From: Lysinibacillus sphaericus
Lineage (GTDB): Bacteria; Bacillota; Bacilli; Bacillales_A; Planococcaceae
Direction of reading: 5' to 3'
DNA length: 64,000 nt
NCBI RefSeq assembly: GCF_006864135.1
Contig: NZ_SADV01000012.1
Span: forward strand, 1-64,000
The position numbers were made by a program, and so were the translations under genes. This document shows positions 42,642-52,447 of the stretch, piece after piece. Numbering within the stretch: position 1 is the first letter of the stretch; each line of letters begins with the position of its first letter. The notes beneath the pieces were generated by a model, which had not been told where the DNA came from, searched no databases, and saw only the letters and a list, made by a program, of their open reading frames with translations.

Positions 42642-43529
42642 GTGGATTTTAAACAATTACAATATTTTTTAGCAGTTGTGGACCAAATGAATTTCTCGAA
42701 GGCAGCTGAAAAACTGCATATTTCTCAGCCTTCTCTAAGTAATGCTATTAAAAAATTAGAGCAAGAAATTGGCTCACCTTTACTTGAAAGGAATACAAGA
42801 AATCTTCAATTAACAGAAGCAGGCGAGCTTTTATATGAACGAGCAAACGTTATATTGAAAAACATGGAAGTTTTAAAAATAGAAATGGATGAGGTTATTG
42901 TACGTGGCACAAGTGACATAACGATAGGCGTGATGGAATCGATTAAGCATTGGCTCCCAAAAGTCATTACAGAGTATAAAAAAGAATATCCAGAAATGAT
43001 GATTCATCTAGTAGATATTTTAGGGAGTAAGCGTGTTGAAAAATCGCTTAAAAGCTATAAAACACATTTAATTATTACAAATCAGATAATGGATGATGAA
43101 GAGCTCGAAGTTAACTGCTTATATGAAGAGCGACTTGTAGCCGTTTTACCTTTAAATCACCCATTAGCGAAGAAAGAGAAGTTGACGATCGCAGATTTAA
43201 GTGAAGAGCCTTTTATTATTAGTACAGGGGGCTTTCAAACGAGACATGACATTTTAGATGCATTTGAAAAGGCTGGAAAAAACATTAATATCCAATTTGA
43301 AATTGAACGTTTTGAAACGGCTGTATCTCTCGTTCGTGAAAATTTAGGCGTTACCATTCTACCAGAAAATTATTTAAAAGGTCCTACAGCTAAAACTATT
43401 GTACAAAAAGAAGTAGATTGCCCCAATTTACGACGAAATGTTTATGTGGTGTACTTAAAAAATCGCCATTTACCTTTGGCTATTCGTGAATTGCTTACTG
43501 ATATTATTGAGATAGGCAAAAAACTTTAG
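42642..43529 (+). CDS. LysR-family regulator (probable control of hutG-gltS)
   Basis: A 295-residue LysR protein. The helix-turn-helix is at residues 1-60 (LQYFLAVVDQMNFSKAAEKL, HISQPSLSNAIKKLEQEIGS). The effector domain follows (ITIGVMESIKHWLPKVITEY; LVAVLPLNHPLAKKEKLTIA; GVTILPENYL). It resembles the CynR/GltC-like branch. I start at GTG 42642, six bases after GGGGGGATG, rather than at 42624 inside that site. Divergent arrangement with hutG-gltS is the classic LysR layout, so histidine- or glutamate-linked induction is the likely role. Confidence 0.82.
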   Translation: MDFKQLQYFLAVVDQMNFSKAAEKLHISQPSLSNAIKKLEQEIGSPLLERNTRNLQLTEAGELLYERANVILKNMEVLKIEMDEVIVRGTSDITIGVMESIKHWLPKVITEYKKEYPEMMIHLVDILGSKRVEKSLKSYKTHLIITNQIMDDEELEVNCLYEERLVAVLPLNHPLAKKEKLTIADLSEEPFIISTGGFQTRHDILDAFEKAGKNINIQFEIERFETAVSLVRENLGVTILPENYLKGPTAKTIVQKEVDCPNLRRNVYVVYLKNRHLPLAIRELLTDIIEIGKKL

Positions 43530-43667
43530 AATATTGAAAGCTTAAATACCACGGTTGATGGATTATGTTAAAAATGAAACTAAGAGAAAAATGATTGTAG
43601 AACGTTGATAACCTAAAATAGTTTTGGGATGTTTCGTGAATTCTAAATATATATGAAAGGTGACAAT

Positions 43668-44008
43668 ATGAGAAAAATAGTAATTGGTATTCTAATAGTC
43701 TGTTTATACTGTTTTCCTTATTGTTTATTTTTCAATGTACCAAGATTTAGCTAACCGATCAATGCTCAGCTACTTATTGATCATTGTAGTGACTTCACTT
43801 CTTGCTTTTCTTGGGAACTTAATTCCTTTTATTATCGGCAATATTGTATCGGCAGTTATGTCCTTTTACTTTATCGGTAGGATGGAAGACAAGCTAGGGG
43901 CAGGATGGGATAGTGGTTATATTAGTAATTGTGAGTATTTTAATTTTAATCCCTCAGTTTTTCGCTATGAAGTTAGCTAATGGACACAAAAATAAAGTTA
44001 AAGATTAA
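43668..44008 (+). pseudogene. Small membrane protein, two frameshifts
   Basis: ATG 43668 (GAAAGGTGAC upstream) gives MRKIVIGILIVCLYCFPYCL. Near 43733 the reading continues in another frame: MYQDLANRSMLSYLLIIVVT, LLAFLGNLIPFIIGNIVSAV, FYFIGRMEDKLGAGWD. Near 43915 a third frame supplies VVILVIVSILILIPQFFAMK and a KNKVKD tail. Together this is a four-helix membrane protein of about 110 residues, now broken. Family not recognised. Confidence 0.65.
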
Positions 44009-44020
44009 ATTAAGTGAGAT

Positions 44021-44056
44021 GAGTAACTTCAATGAATGAAAAGTTACTCTTTTTTT
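44021..44056 (+). terminator. Rho-independent terminator
   Basis: GAGTAACTT and AAGTTACTC form a stem around a 10-base loop, followed by eight T. Confidence 0.8.
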
Positions 44057-44279
44057 GATGAAGTGCACATTGCGATAAATAAACTCAATCGACGCTATTG
44101 TGGTTTGAAGATACATATTATGGCAAAATAGTGTTTTAACTTGTATTTTTTTATTGTAATGAGATTTTCTATCCCTAAAAACACTGCCTTAAGTATGAAT
44201 TTTCTCTATAATTCAAATTTTTGTTTAATAGACATTGATTTACAAGAAATATAGCGGTAACATTTAATGTAAGAATAAT

Positions 44280-44293
44280 AATGAATATTCATT
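44280..44293 (+). promoter_or_regulatory. FadR-like palindrome
   Basis: AATGAATATTCATT is a perfect 14-bp palindrome, extended to the right by CATT. It resembles the B. subtilis FadR (TetR type) site TGAATGA-N-TCATTCA that governs fatty-acid degradation genes. It lies 40 bases before the acyl-CoA dehydrogenase start. Confidence 0.7.
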
Positions 44294-44332
44294 CATTTGT
44301 CATTTTGATGTTCAAATAAAGGGGGCTTTTTT

Positions 44333-45568
44333 ATGAATTTTTCTTATAGTGAAAAAGTAGTCGAATTACAAGAGAAGCTGACAAATTTTATGGAGCAGTA
44401 CATTTATCCAAATGAGGCAGTGTTTGCTGCACAGGTAGAAGCAATGGAAGATCGTTGGGGAGCGATCCCACCAATTATGGAGGAATTAAAGCACAAAGCA
44501 CAAGAAGCGGGCCTATGGAATTTATTTTTGCCAGATAGTGAATACGGTGCGGGATTGACGAATTTAGAATATGCACCTTTATGTGAAATAATGGGACGCT
44601 CTTTACTTGCCCCTGAAGTGTTTAATTGCAATGCGCCAGATACGGGAAATATGGAAGTACTTGTGCGTTACGGCTCAGAACAGCAGAAAAAACAATGGCT
44701 AGAGCCGTTACTACGTGGAGAAATACGTTCTTGCTTTGCAATGACTGAGCCTGCAGTAGCGTCTAGTGATGCAACAAATATCGAGGCAAGTATTGAACGT
44801 GATGGTGATTATTATATTTTAAATGGACATAAGTGGTGGACAACAGGAGCTGGAGATCCTCGCTGTAAAATCGCTATTTTTATGGGGAAACATAAAGATA
44901 CTACAGCACCTATTCATGAGCAACAGTCGATGATTCTAGTGCCGATGGATACGCCAGGAGTAAAAATAGAGCGTATGCTTACTGCATTTGGCTATGATCA
45001 CGCACCAGAAGGACATGGTGAGGTGACGTTTACGAATGTTCGAGTACCTGTTGAAAATATTTTGTGGGGAGAAGGCAAAGGCTTTGCGATTGCACAAGGT
45101 CGTTTAGGGCCAGGTCGTATCCATCACTGTATGCGTCTGATTGGAGCTGCTGAACGTGCATTAGAGGAAATGTGTGTGCGAGTAAGTGAGCGACACGCTT
45201 TCCATCGACCACTCGCAGACCAAGGTGTAATGCGTGAGCGTATTGCAGAGTCCCGTATTGATATTGAGCAAGCAAGACTGTTAACGCTTAAGGCAGCGTA
45301 TATGATGGACACAGTTGGGAATAAAGAGGCGAAAGCAGAAATTGCCATGATTAAAGTAGTGGCACCGAATATGGCATTACGAGTGATAGACCGAGCGATT
45401 CAAGCATTCGGTGCTGCTGGAGTAGGGCCTGATACGACGCTTGCAGCACAATGGGCAAATTCCCGTACATTACGATTAGCGGATGGACCGGATGAAGTGC
45501 ATCGTAACACAGTCGCCAAGTTGGAGCTAAAGAAGCATGCCAAAAAACATGAGGAGCTGGTGAAATGA
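44333..45568 (+). CDS. Acyl-CoA dehydrogenase, ACAD10/11-like
   Basis: A 411-residue flavin acyl-CoA dehydrogenase. [20 protein letters not shown] and [20 protein letters not shown] form the FAD/acyl pocket. [40 protein letters not shown] and [20 protein letters not shown] with [18 protein letters not shown] finish the C-terminal bundle. Length and the long N-terminal helix place it with the ACAD10/11 and LvaC-like group rather than ordinary short-chain enzymes. The next gene overlaps its stop (ATGA), followed by an APH-like kinase: a trio known for 4-hydroxyacyl-CoA metabolism. Control by the FadR-like site is inferred. Confidence 0.85.
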   Translation: MNFSYSEKVVELQEKLTNFMEQYIYPNEAVFAAQVEAMEDRWGAIPPIMEELKHKAQEAGLWNLFLPDSEYGAGLTNLEYAPLCEIMGRSLLAPEVFNCNAPDTGNMEVLVRYGSEQQKKQWLEPLLRGEIRSCFAMTEPAVASSDATNIEASIERDGDYYILNGHKWWTTGAGDPRCKIAIFMGKHKDTTAPIHEQQSMILVPMDTPGVKIERMLTAFGYDHAPEGHGEVTFTNVRVPVENILWGEGKGFAIAQGRLGPGRIHHCMRLIGAAERALEEMCVRVSERHAFHRPLADQGVMRERIAESRIDIEQARLLTLKAAYMMDTVGNKEAKAEIAMIKVVAPNMALRVIDRAIQAFGAAGVGPDTTLAAQWANSRTLRLADGPDEVHRNTVAKLELKKHAKKHEELVK

Positions 45569-46341
45569 CGGTACTAGATTTATTTAGCTTAAAGGGGAAA
45601 ACGGCTATCGTAACAGGGGGAGGGCGTGGTCTTGGCGCTCAAATTGCACAAGGCTTTGCCGAAGCAGGTGCCAACGTTGTACTTTGTTCAAGAAAGGTTG
45701 AGGCATGCGAAGAGGTAGCGTCAGAATTAGCTGAATTAGGTGTACAAACATTAGCGCTTGCTTGTGATGTGACAAAGCCAGAGGATATCGCGAATGTAGT
45801 GTCAAAAACGCTTGAAACATTCGGTCAAATTGATATTTTAGTTAATAACAGTGGGGCGTCTTGGGGTACTCCAGCTGTTGAAATGCCATATGAGGCCTGG
45901 CAAAAAGTCTTCGATGTTAACGTCAATGGTACATTTTTAATGACGCAAGCTGTCGGCAATATAATGCTAGAACAAAAGAGCGGGAAAATTATCAATATCG
46001 CTTCGGTTGCAGGGCTTGGTGGTACATTACCTGATTTCATGGATACAATTGGCTATAACGCAAGTAAAGGTGCGGTCATTACTCTAACAAAAGATTTAGC
46101 CGTAAAATGGGGGCCATATGGCGTCAATGTAAATGCGATTGCCCCAGGATTTTTCCCAACAAAAATGTCAAAAGTTTTAATTGAGCGCGGACAAGATTAT
46201 TTAATGGGCGTGACGCCGTTAAAACGTTTAGGAACTGAAAATGACCTAAAAGGCGTTGCATTATTTTTAGCCGCGGCTGCCTCAGATTATATTACGGGGG
46301 ACGTCATAGTTGTAGATGGCGGTATGAGTTCAATCATTTAA
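45565..46341 (+). CDS. Short-chain dehydrogenase/reductase
   Basis: A 258-residue classical SDR. Rossmann start [34 protein letters not shown] (NNAG position), the catalytic Ser in [11 protein letters not shown], the Tyr-Lys pair in [20 protein letters not shown] and the C-terminal [18 protein letters not shown]. It would oxidise or reduce a hydroxyacyl or ketoacyl intermediate with NAD(P). The start overlaps the upstream stop by 4 bases, so translation is coupled. Similar to FabG/gluconate 5-dehydrogenase in sequence, but the operon context points to acyl-CoA catabolism. Confidence 0.85.
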   Translation: MTVLDLFSLKGKTAIVTGGGRGLGAQIAQGFAEAGANVVLCSRKVEACEEVASELAELGVQTLALACDVTKPEDIANVVSKTLETFGQIDILVNNSGASWGTPAVEMPYEAWQKVFDVNVNGTFLMTQAVGNIMLEQKSGKIINIASVAGLGGTLPDFMDTIGYNASKGAVITLTKDLAVKWGPYGVNVNAIAPGFFPTKMSKVLIERGQDYLMGVTPLKRLGTENDLKGVALFLAAAASDYITGDVIVVDGGMSSII

Positions 46342-46353
46342 GGGAGGGGTACA

Positions 46354-47397
46354 ATGGATACGATACAAGTAAGGGCAAGTGAACGTATTGATGAAGTGAA
46401 ATTACATTCATTTCTAAAGAGTCAATTTCCAGAGTTACCAGAAGGGAAGCTAGAAATTTCACAGTTTAGTGCCGGACATTCAAATTTGACTTATTGCCTA
46501 AAAGTAGGCGAATTTGAAGTTGTTCTTCGTCGACCTCCACATGGACCAGTCGCCAAAAAAGCCCATGACATGAAACGTGAGTTTACGATTATATCTGCAT
46601 TACATCCATTTTTATCTGCTGTACCAAAACCTTATGTTTACGTTGAAGATCGAGAGATTATCGGTAGTGATTTCTTTTTAATGGAACGCAAAAAGGGTAT
46701 CGTACTCGATACTCATTTTCCACCTGGAACTGAAAATACGGAGGATTTAGGACGGCTCATATCAGAAAAGATGGTTGATTCACTTGTTGCTCTTCATGCA
46801 ATACCATATAAGGAAACGAAGCTAAAGGACATGGTAAAGCCAGAAGGGTTTATGGAACGGCAGGTACATGGATGGATTGAGCGCTATGACAAAGCGAAAA
46901 CGGCAGAGCATGCTGAAGTAGCGACATTGACAAAGTGGTTAAAGAATCGAGTACCTTCTAATCATGAAGCAACCATTATTCATTATGATTACAAGCTTAA
47001 TAACGCCATGTTTACAAGCGATTTCTCAGAGATGATTGGTCTTTTTGATTTGGAGATGACAACTGTAGGGGATCCATTAGCAGATTTAGGTGTAGCCATG
47101 AGCTATTGGATGCATGCAGATGACCCAAAAATGCTACTATACGCATTTGGAGAACCGCCAATAACGACTTTACCAGGGTTCTACACACGTCAAGAATTCA
47201 TTAATCGATATGCAGAGAAAAGCGGGCGTGATGTTTCAGCCATCGATTATTATATTACATTTGCCTACTTTAAATTAGCTGTAATATGTCAGCAAATCTA
47301 TTATCGATACGTGAATGGTCAAACAAAAGACGATCGTTTTGCACAAATGGATAAAATGGTAGCTGCACTAATTCATCAGGCTTCCAAGGCACTATAA
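46354..47397 (+). CDS. APH-fold kinase, ACAD10/11-N or LvaA type
   Basis: A 347-residue phosphotransferase of the aminoglycoside-phosphotransferase fold. ISQFSAGHSNLTYCLKVGEF (nucleotide loop), VVLRRPPHGPVAKKAHDMKR, IIHYDYKLNNAMF (catalytic HxDxxxxN) and IGLFDLEMTTVGDPLADLGV (metal-binding D) are all present. This subgroup is the stand-alone version of the kinase domain of ACAD10/11 and of LvaA, which phosphorylate the 4-hydroxy group of acyl-CoA so that a partner dehydrogenase can eliminate it. Linked to such a dehydrogenase here. AAGGGAGGGG site, 12 bases after the SDR. Confidence 0.85.
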   Translation: MDTIQVRASERIDEVKLHSFLKSQFPELPEGKLEISQFSAGHSNLTYCLKVGEFEVVLRRPPHGPVAKKAHDMKREFTIISALHPFLSAVPKPYVYVEDREIIGSDFFLMERKKGIVLDTHFPPGTENTEDLGRLISEKMVDSLVALHAIPYKETKLKDMVKPEGFMERQVHGWIERYDKAKTAEHAEVATLTKWLKNRVPSNHEATIIHYDYKLNNAMFTSDFSEMIGLFDLEMTTVGDPLADLGVAMSYWMHADDPKMLLYAFGEPPITTLPGFYTRQEFINRYAEKSGRDVSAIDYYITFAYFKLAVICQQIYYRYVNGQTKDDRFAQMDKMVAALIHQASKAL

Positions 47398-47406
47398 ACT
47401 ATGGTG

Positions 47407-47440
47407 AAAATGACGGTTGCTTGTAAAGCAGCCGTCATTT
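47407..47440 (+). terminator. Terminator of the acyl-CoA operon
   Basis: AAAATGACGGTTGCTT pairs with AAGCAGCCGTCATTT (one G-T pair), followed by a short T-rich stretch. Confidence 0.75.
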
Positions 47441-47900
47441 CATGTTGTTAAAACCTTTTTCTGTCAATGAAATTAAGGTGTCAAATTATATAAGGTAGGA
47501 TCCTTCCCTACCAAAATAAGAAATGATCAGATTTTAGGCGTGGTTATACATAAAAAATACTATTTACATACTTACCCATTTGACTTCTTAAGAATGAACG
47601 TTAATGTTAGGATGGGTTTATTTTGGGGAGTAGTTCTTGCATTGTTAGTTGGCTTATATTTTGGCTGTTCTTCTTAAACTCCCAGGAAAGAACTTAATCA
47701 TCTTTTATTTCTGTGGTGAAGAGCTGAATTTTGCGGTTCATGGATGGCTAACGGAGGCTTTCCGTGAAGATAATTGAGTTGCATAGGCACCTCTTTTTTT
47801 CTTATTGAACTACCGAAGTATGTTACTTTAAGAGGGCAAAAATAACAAAGTATTAAATTTATATACAGTTAAGTTTTTAGTTGTGCAAGGAGGGAAAACA
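47441..47900. other. Intergenic region with a possible 27-codon hydrophobic ORF
   Basis: The only candidate gene is 47594-47677: MNVNVRMGLFWGVVLALLVG then LYFGCSS, one membrane helix, but without a clear ribosome site. It may be a fragment. A CATGGATGGCTAACGG motif at about 47740 recurs at 48563, just after the kinase-like pseudogene. Confidence 0.3.
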
Positions 47901-48575
47901 ATGATTAAACAAATAATTCAAAATTGGAATCAGTATTGTAGAGATGGAAATTTTGTTGGCATAGGTTCTACAAGAAAAGTATATAGAGTTTTGGATTATG
48001 TAATAAAAGTGCATTTGCATCCAATCGGTTATAAACAATCAAAAAATGAATTAGAAATTTATACTTCAATGGCTGATAAAGGTTTCGGCCGATTATTCGC
48101 CCAGACATAATATGTTGATGAATTCATTTCTGTACAAAAATATTGCAAACCTTTAGAACTAAAGAATAATCAGTCCTATGAGGTGAAAGTTGAAGAAAAC
48201 CGACGCTTGATCCCTAATTTGTTTGATGAGGTTTTAGAAATATTAGATAAAAACTTCGACTGCTTTGATTTAATAGACAGTAGTAATTACGGTTTAAACA
48301 ATTATGGTAAACTTGTTTTTATCGATTATGGTATGACAAAGAAATTATATGAGAAAGAGTGGGTTCCATTAGCAGAAGAGGGCATACTTCCGCAAATACA
48401 TTTTGACTTTTGCATAGTTTGTGGATTAGAAAAGGAACTACGTATATACGGAGATGATGACAAGACAAACGTTGTTATGATTGTGGTAAGGAATAAGGAG
48501 AATCAGTATGTCGGAAAGTTGAAAGAACGTAATTATCTTTCATTTTCTGTGGATTTACACGACATGGATGGCTAA
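47901..48575 (+). pseudogene. Kinase-fold protein interrupted by one stop codon
   Basis: One continuous frame of 224 codons with a single TAA at 48108-48110. Before it: FVGIGSTRKVYRVLDYVIKV (Gly-rich loop and Lys of a protein-kinase-like fold) and ELEIYTSMADKGFGRLFAQT. After it: YVDEFISVQKYCKPLELKNN, DLIDSSNYGLNNYGKLVFID and YGMTKKLYEKEW, where NYG and FIDYG correspond to the metal-binding Asp region. AGGAGGGAAA precedes ATG 47901. The substrate is unknown. A nonsense change seems the cause, since no frameshift is needed. Confidence 0.7.
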
Positions 48576-48730
48576 CGGGCGCAAGAGTTCAAGATCAAGC
48601 TACGTCAAAGGAGCTTTTCTTATTGAGCTAAGTTAAGTTGCAACAGCTACCCTGTAAATTAATAGACTTAGATTATAAAAGGATTGACAATAAAGCGTGT
48701 GTTGCCAATCCAATAGCTGCATAATTGAAG

Positions 48731-48756
48731 AAGACTAGCCAAGCTAGTCTTTTTTT
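48731..48756 (+). terminator. Rho-independent terminator
   Basis: AAGACTAGC and GCTAGTCTT around CAA, then seven T. Confidence 0.8.
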
Positions 48757-49083
48757 CTATGTTTTTTGATTGGTAGTGAATTATAAAGACCTAATAAAAA
48801 CTATAAGAAATATCCTTTTATGTTTGGATAATAGGAATACTTTCTAGCTTCGAAGGTTGTTAACATCTACAAAAGCGCTTTCAATCCTAATTCCTCCTGC
48901 AGTAAGTATATTTCCATTTCCTAACACAGGAAAAAGTAGCTATTCTTACAAATGAGTAAGAATAGAAAATAAGTAGTTAGATAACAGTTATTCAAATATA
49001 AAGAATATCTAGTCTATAATTTAGACAGCGAGTAAAGAAGGAGGAAGAAAGTTTTATAGGCATAGAATTCGGAGTAAAACGTT
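48757..49083. other. A/T-rich intergenic region, nothing recognised
   Basis: No open frame with a ribosome site. AGGAGGAAGAAAGTTTTATA at 49038 resembles AAGGAGAAGTTTTATAGGGA at 54940, on the far side of the ABC/two-component block, and may be the ribosome site of a lost gene. Confidence 0.35.
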
Positions 49084-49341
49084 CCACCACAACCGGCCAA
49101 TGGAATAGTAGTTATCGGCACGGAAAAAGATGTGAATAAAGTTAAGCAGGAATATAAATATAAAACCGAACGAACTGTTGATTCAAAGCGAAGTGCTTAG
49201 TAACAAAAAAGGTGAATCAAAAGAAAGTATATTGTTATTAATACAGCTGAACAATTTATTAGGAAAGGAATTATTAGAGCAAGAGAAGAACCAAACAGTG
49301 TGTCTACCATTTCAGACCCTGTTCATGAAATTAAAGAATAA
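49084..49341 (+). pseudogene. Coding relics upstream of the ABC transporter
   Basis: Short coding-like stretches end in stops: PPQPANGIVVIGTEKDVNKV then KQEYKYKTERTVDSKRSA, and KYIVINTAEQFIRKGIIRAR then EEPNSVSTISDPVHEIKE. The last runs in the same frame as the 49357 fragment after a TAA. They probably belong to one or two decayed genes of unknown family. Confidence 0.45.
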
Positions 49342-49356
49342 TCCGGTTCACTAAAT

Positions 49357-49650
49357 TTGTTCTATTCTATATGTGATTATGATTTGGTAGATTGCCAAAT
49401 AGATTTGAATGGACAAATGATACCTGTACATTATGTTAAGAATCACGGATATAGCCCAATGGATTTTGTTATTCTAGATGACCAAAATTATGATGAGTTA
49501 ACTGAACCAGATTCCTTTATTACACTGCTTCCAATGGCTAATAAATTTGATTATAAAGATAAAGAAGAAGTAGAGGGAATTTTTGGCACAATTAAGAAAG
49601 CTTATCCAGATAGCAAAGACAAAGTGAATTTTGTAGACATACAAGATTGA
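49357..49650 (+). CDS. Hypothetical fragment before the ABC operon
   Basis: A 97-residue frame without ribosome site, directly downstream of relics in the same frame, so probably the 3' end of a broken gene. ICDYDLVDCQIDLNGQMIPV, YVKNHGYSPMDFVILDDQNY and EVEGIFGTIKKAYPDSKDKV suggest an extracellular alpha/beta domain such as occurs in FtsX/MacB-type permeases, but I cannot confirm it. Confidence 0.35.
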   Translation: MFYSICDYDLVDCQIDLNGQMIPVHYVKNHGYSPMDFVILDDQNYDELTEPDSFITLLPMANKFDYKDKEEVEGIFGTIKKAYPDSKDKVNFVDIQD

Positions 49651-49676
49651 GTTTTAATGAAAAGAGGTTGGTTTAT

Positions 49677-50384
49677 ATGGAAGTTGTACGTATGGAGAAT
49701 ATAGTGAAAAGTTATGGGGAAGGCAATAACAGGGTAGATGCATTAAAAGGAATTGATCTTTCTATTCAGCAAGGCGAGTTTGTCTCAATCGTCGGTGCTT
49801 CTGGTTCTGGAAAAAGTACACTGCTACATATTTTAGGTGGATTGGATCGCCCTAGTTCTGGGAAGGTATTCATTGGGGATAATGATATTTATAAATATTC
49901 AGATAATGAACTTTCAGTATTCAGAAGAAGAAAAGTTGGGTTCATTTTTCAATTCTTTAATTTGATACCAGTATTAAATGTCCAAGAAAATATTGCTTTA
50001 CCTACGTTATTAGATAGTGAATCTATAGATAGGGAGTATTTAAATGAAATTATTAATATCCTGGGGCTTCAAGACCGTAAGGATCACTTACCTTCCGAAC
50101 TATCTGGAGGGCAACAGCAACGGGTTTCAATCGGCAGGGCGCTTATTAATCGTCCGCATTTGATACTTGCTGATGAGCCTACTGGTAATCTAGATACTCG
50201 AAATACGAAAGAAGTTATGGATTTATTAAGACTCACGGCGAAAAAATACAATCAGACCATTGTAATGATTACTCATGATCTAAATATTTCATCGGCTTCT
50301 GATCGGATCATCACAATACAAGACGGCGAAATCATTTCAGATAAACGGCTAGCTACAAAAGAATCAAAGGCTGGGGATGAATGA
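49677..50384 (+). CDS. ABC transporter ATPase (MacB/BceA type)
   Basis: A 235-residue ATPase. [20 protein letters not shown] (Walker A), [20 protein letters not shown] (Q-loop), [20 protein letters not shown] (signature), [15 protein letters not shown] (Walker B and D-loop) and [16 protein letters not shown] (H-loop) are intact. This kind energises FtsX-type permeases that expel or sense peptides and antibiotics. ATG 49677 with AGAGGTTG upstream is preferred over 49647 without a site. The permease gene starts inside the stop (ATGA), and a response regulator and kinase follow, a typical detoxification module. Confidence 0.88.
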   Translation: MEVVRMENIVKSYGEGNNRVDALKGIDLSIQQGEFVSIVGASGSGKSTLLHILGGLDRPSSGKVFIGDNDIYKYSDNELSVFRRRKVGFIFQFFNLIPVLNVQENIALPTLLDSESIDREYLNEIINILGLQDRKDHLPSELSGGQQQRVSIGRALINRPHLILADEPTGNLDTRNTKEVMDLLRLTAKKYNQTIVMITHDLNISSASDRIITIQDGEIISDKRLATKESKAGDE

Positions 50385-52360
50385 ATTTGATCAACAGTTA
50401 TAAACAATTAGGTAGCAGGTATTTAAAGGGGAATATGAAAAGAACGATTTTGACCGTAATTGGAATCGTACTTTCCGTAGCGTTAATTTCAACTATTGGT
50501 CTGTATATGAAAGGATCTCAACTCTCTCTAATTGAGAACATTAAGAAATTAAACGGTGTTTCTTTTCATGTTGGTATTTCAGATTACGATGAAGAGATAT
50601 TAAATAAAATCAGATATAATCCCCAAATTGAATCGTTTGGTTTAATGTCTGAAGGGGACATCTTTCCACTTGGAGAGGTTTCTGTGCAAATGAATTTCGC
50701 GGATCATCACGCTTTAAACTTTCTAACCTACAGTCTACTGGATGGAAAATTACCAACCAATGCTCATGAGGCAGCTATCGATTCCTGGTTAATTCCTTCT
50801 ATAAAAAAAGATCTTCAATTAGGTGATTCATTTGAACTGGATGGAAAAACATATCAACTGGTAGGTTTACTGAAAAATAATGATTCTACACAGAAAGATA
50901 AAATGGGGCGATTATTAACGTATAAAAGTGAGTTTGCTATTGGAGAGGGAAGAATATTAATAGAAATTAACCAGAAAGCAGACTTAAACGAGGTTTTAGA
51001 CGAATTAAACTCAATTACTGAAGACAATAACATTGCTATTAATACTGATTTGATTCGAGCTTTGAAACCGGAATCGGATCAATCGATTTTGGCTATTCTA
51101 GTAGTTGTAATTAGCATTGTTGTAATTATGACAATTGTTGTTATTTACAACACTTTTCAAATCAGTGTCGTAGAACGAATGAAGCAGTTCGGATTGTTGA
51201 GAAGTATCGGTGCTACACGAAAACAAATTCGACAAATTGTTATGAAAGAAGCTTTTGTGTTAGCTATCATAGCCATACCAATCGGCATTATATGCAGCTT
51301 ATTGGCACTAGCTATTCTCCAAACCATTTTCTTGATTTTATTAGAAGATGGTCCAGATGTATTCAATATCGATTGGCAGATATTATTGATTAGTTCGATT
51401 ATTACGCTGATAGCCGTATTAGTATCCAGTTATTACCCTGCTTTTTTTGCAAGCAGAATATCACCATTGTTGGCAATTAGCAGTAGATTGTCAATAAAAA
51501 AAGAGAGAATCAAAAAACAAAATAATAAGGTGCTAAGAAAACCTTTTTCATTCCCATTAAGTATGGCCATTAAAAATGTAAAAAGAAATAAAAATCGTTA
51601 TGTCGTTACTATTTTATCAATCATTATAAGTAGTGTATTGTTTATTACTTTTTCAACTTTAATGAACATCGCATTAACATCCAAACTTGTGAACGATCCG
51701 TCCGAATCGGATCTTACAATCTATCTACAAGAAGAAAATAATGTTTCTTCTAAGAATCCGGAAGTTTTAGATCATTTAAAGTTGATTAAAAATGTATCCG
51801 AGGTTTCCGAACAAGACTTAATTTTTAAAATTGAATTGAAGGATACAACTCAATCCCTAGCGACTGTTGAAGACATCCAGAAGACTATTGGAAAAAAACA
51901 CTCCATTATAGTGGTCAATAACTTTGAAGAGAATAAAGCCAAAAATGAAGATGTTCTCATCATCAAAGTTCTTGTCTATGCTTTTATTGTGGTCATTTCT
52001 TTAATCGGTAGTTTAAATATCTTCAATACGATTACTATAAGCATCTTGGTTAGGCGAAAAGAACTGGCTGCACTAAAATCCATAGGTATGTCCCAAAAGG
52101 ATTTGAAAAAAATGATTACATATGAAGCACTGATTTACGGTTTTTCTGGAAGCTTGCAAGGTATATTTTTCGGTTGTATACTTTCATATATTATTACGTA
52201 TAATGCTACTTCCGGTTTCTTGAAAGCAGAATGGTCGATTCCTTATATTGCTTGTTTTATTACGTTTGTTGCAGCTTTATTAATCAGTTATTTATCTGTT
52301 CTGCTACCGCTGAGAAGAATCCGACAGGATAATATTATAAATACGATAAGAGAAGCATAA
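50381..52360 (+). CDS. FtsX-family ABC permease
   Basis: A 659-residue permease with an N-terminal membrane helix (residues about 22-44), a roughly 190-residue extracellular domain, and two FtsX blocks (about 230-370 and 500-655), giving around eight helices. YNTFQISVVERMKQFGLLRS, IGATRKQIRQIVMKEAFVLA and the second copy NTITISILVRRKELAALKSI, GMSQKDLKKMITYEALIYGF are the coupling-helix motifs. It is coupled translationally to the ATPase. A weak hairpin (52367-52393) separates it from the response regulator. Confidence 0.85.
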   Translation: MNLINSYKQLGSRYLKGNMKRTILTVIGIVLSVALISTIGLYMKGSQLSLIENIKKLNGVSFHVGISDYDEEILNKIRYNPQIESFGLMSEGDIFPLGEVSVQMNFADHHALNFLTYSLLDGKLPTNAHEAAIDSWLIPSIKKDLQLGDSFELDGKTYQLVGLLKNNDSTQKDKMGRLLTYKSEFAIGEGRILIEINQKADLNEVLDELNSITEDNNIAINTDLIRALKPESDQSILAILVVVISIVVIMTIVVIYNTFQISVVERMKQFGLLRSIGATRKQIRQIVMKEAFVLAIIAIPIGIICSLLALAILQTIFLILLEDGPDVFNIDWQILLISSIITLIAVLVSSYYPAFFASRISPLLAISSRLSIKKERIKKQNNKVLRKPFSFPLSMAIKNVKRNKNRYVVTILSIIISSVLFITFSTLMNIALTSKLVNDPSESDLTIYLQEENNVSSKNPEVLDHLKLIKNVSEVSEQDLIFKIELKDTTQSLATVEDIQKTIGKKHSIIVVNNFEENKAKNEDVLIIKVLVYAFIVVISLIGSLNIFNTITISILVRRKELAALKSIGMSQKDLKKMITYEALIYGFSGSLQGIFFGCILSYIITYNATSGFLKAEWSIPYIACFITFVAALLISYLSVLLPLRRIRQDNIINTIREA

Positions 52361-52366
52361 TACCAA

Positions 52367-52393
52367 AGGCCTGGCTATTGATATAGTCAGGCT
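52367..52393 (+). terminator. Weak hairpin between permease and response regulator
   Basis: AGGCCTGGCTAT pairs with ATAGTCAGGCTA using G-T pairs. No real T tract follows, so it probably only lowers read-through or protects the upstream mRNA end. Confidence 0.35.
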
Positions 52394-52447
52394 ATTCTGA
52401 TTTGATGGTAACTGCTAATATAGAGTGAGAGGAAGGAGAAGATATAC

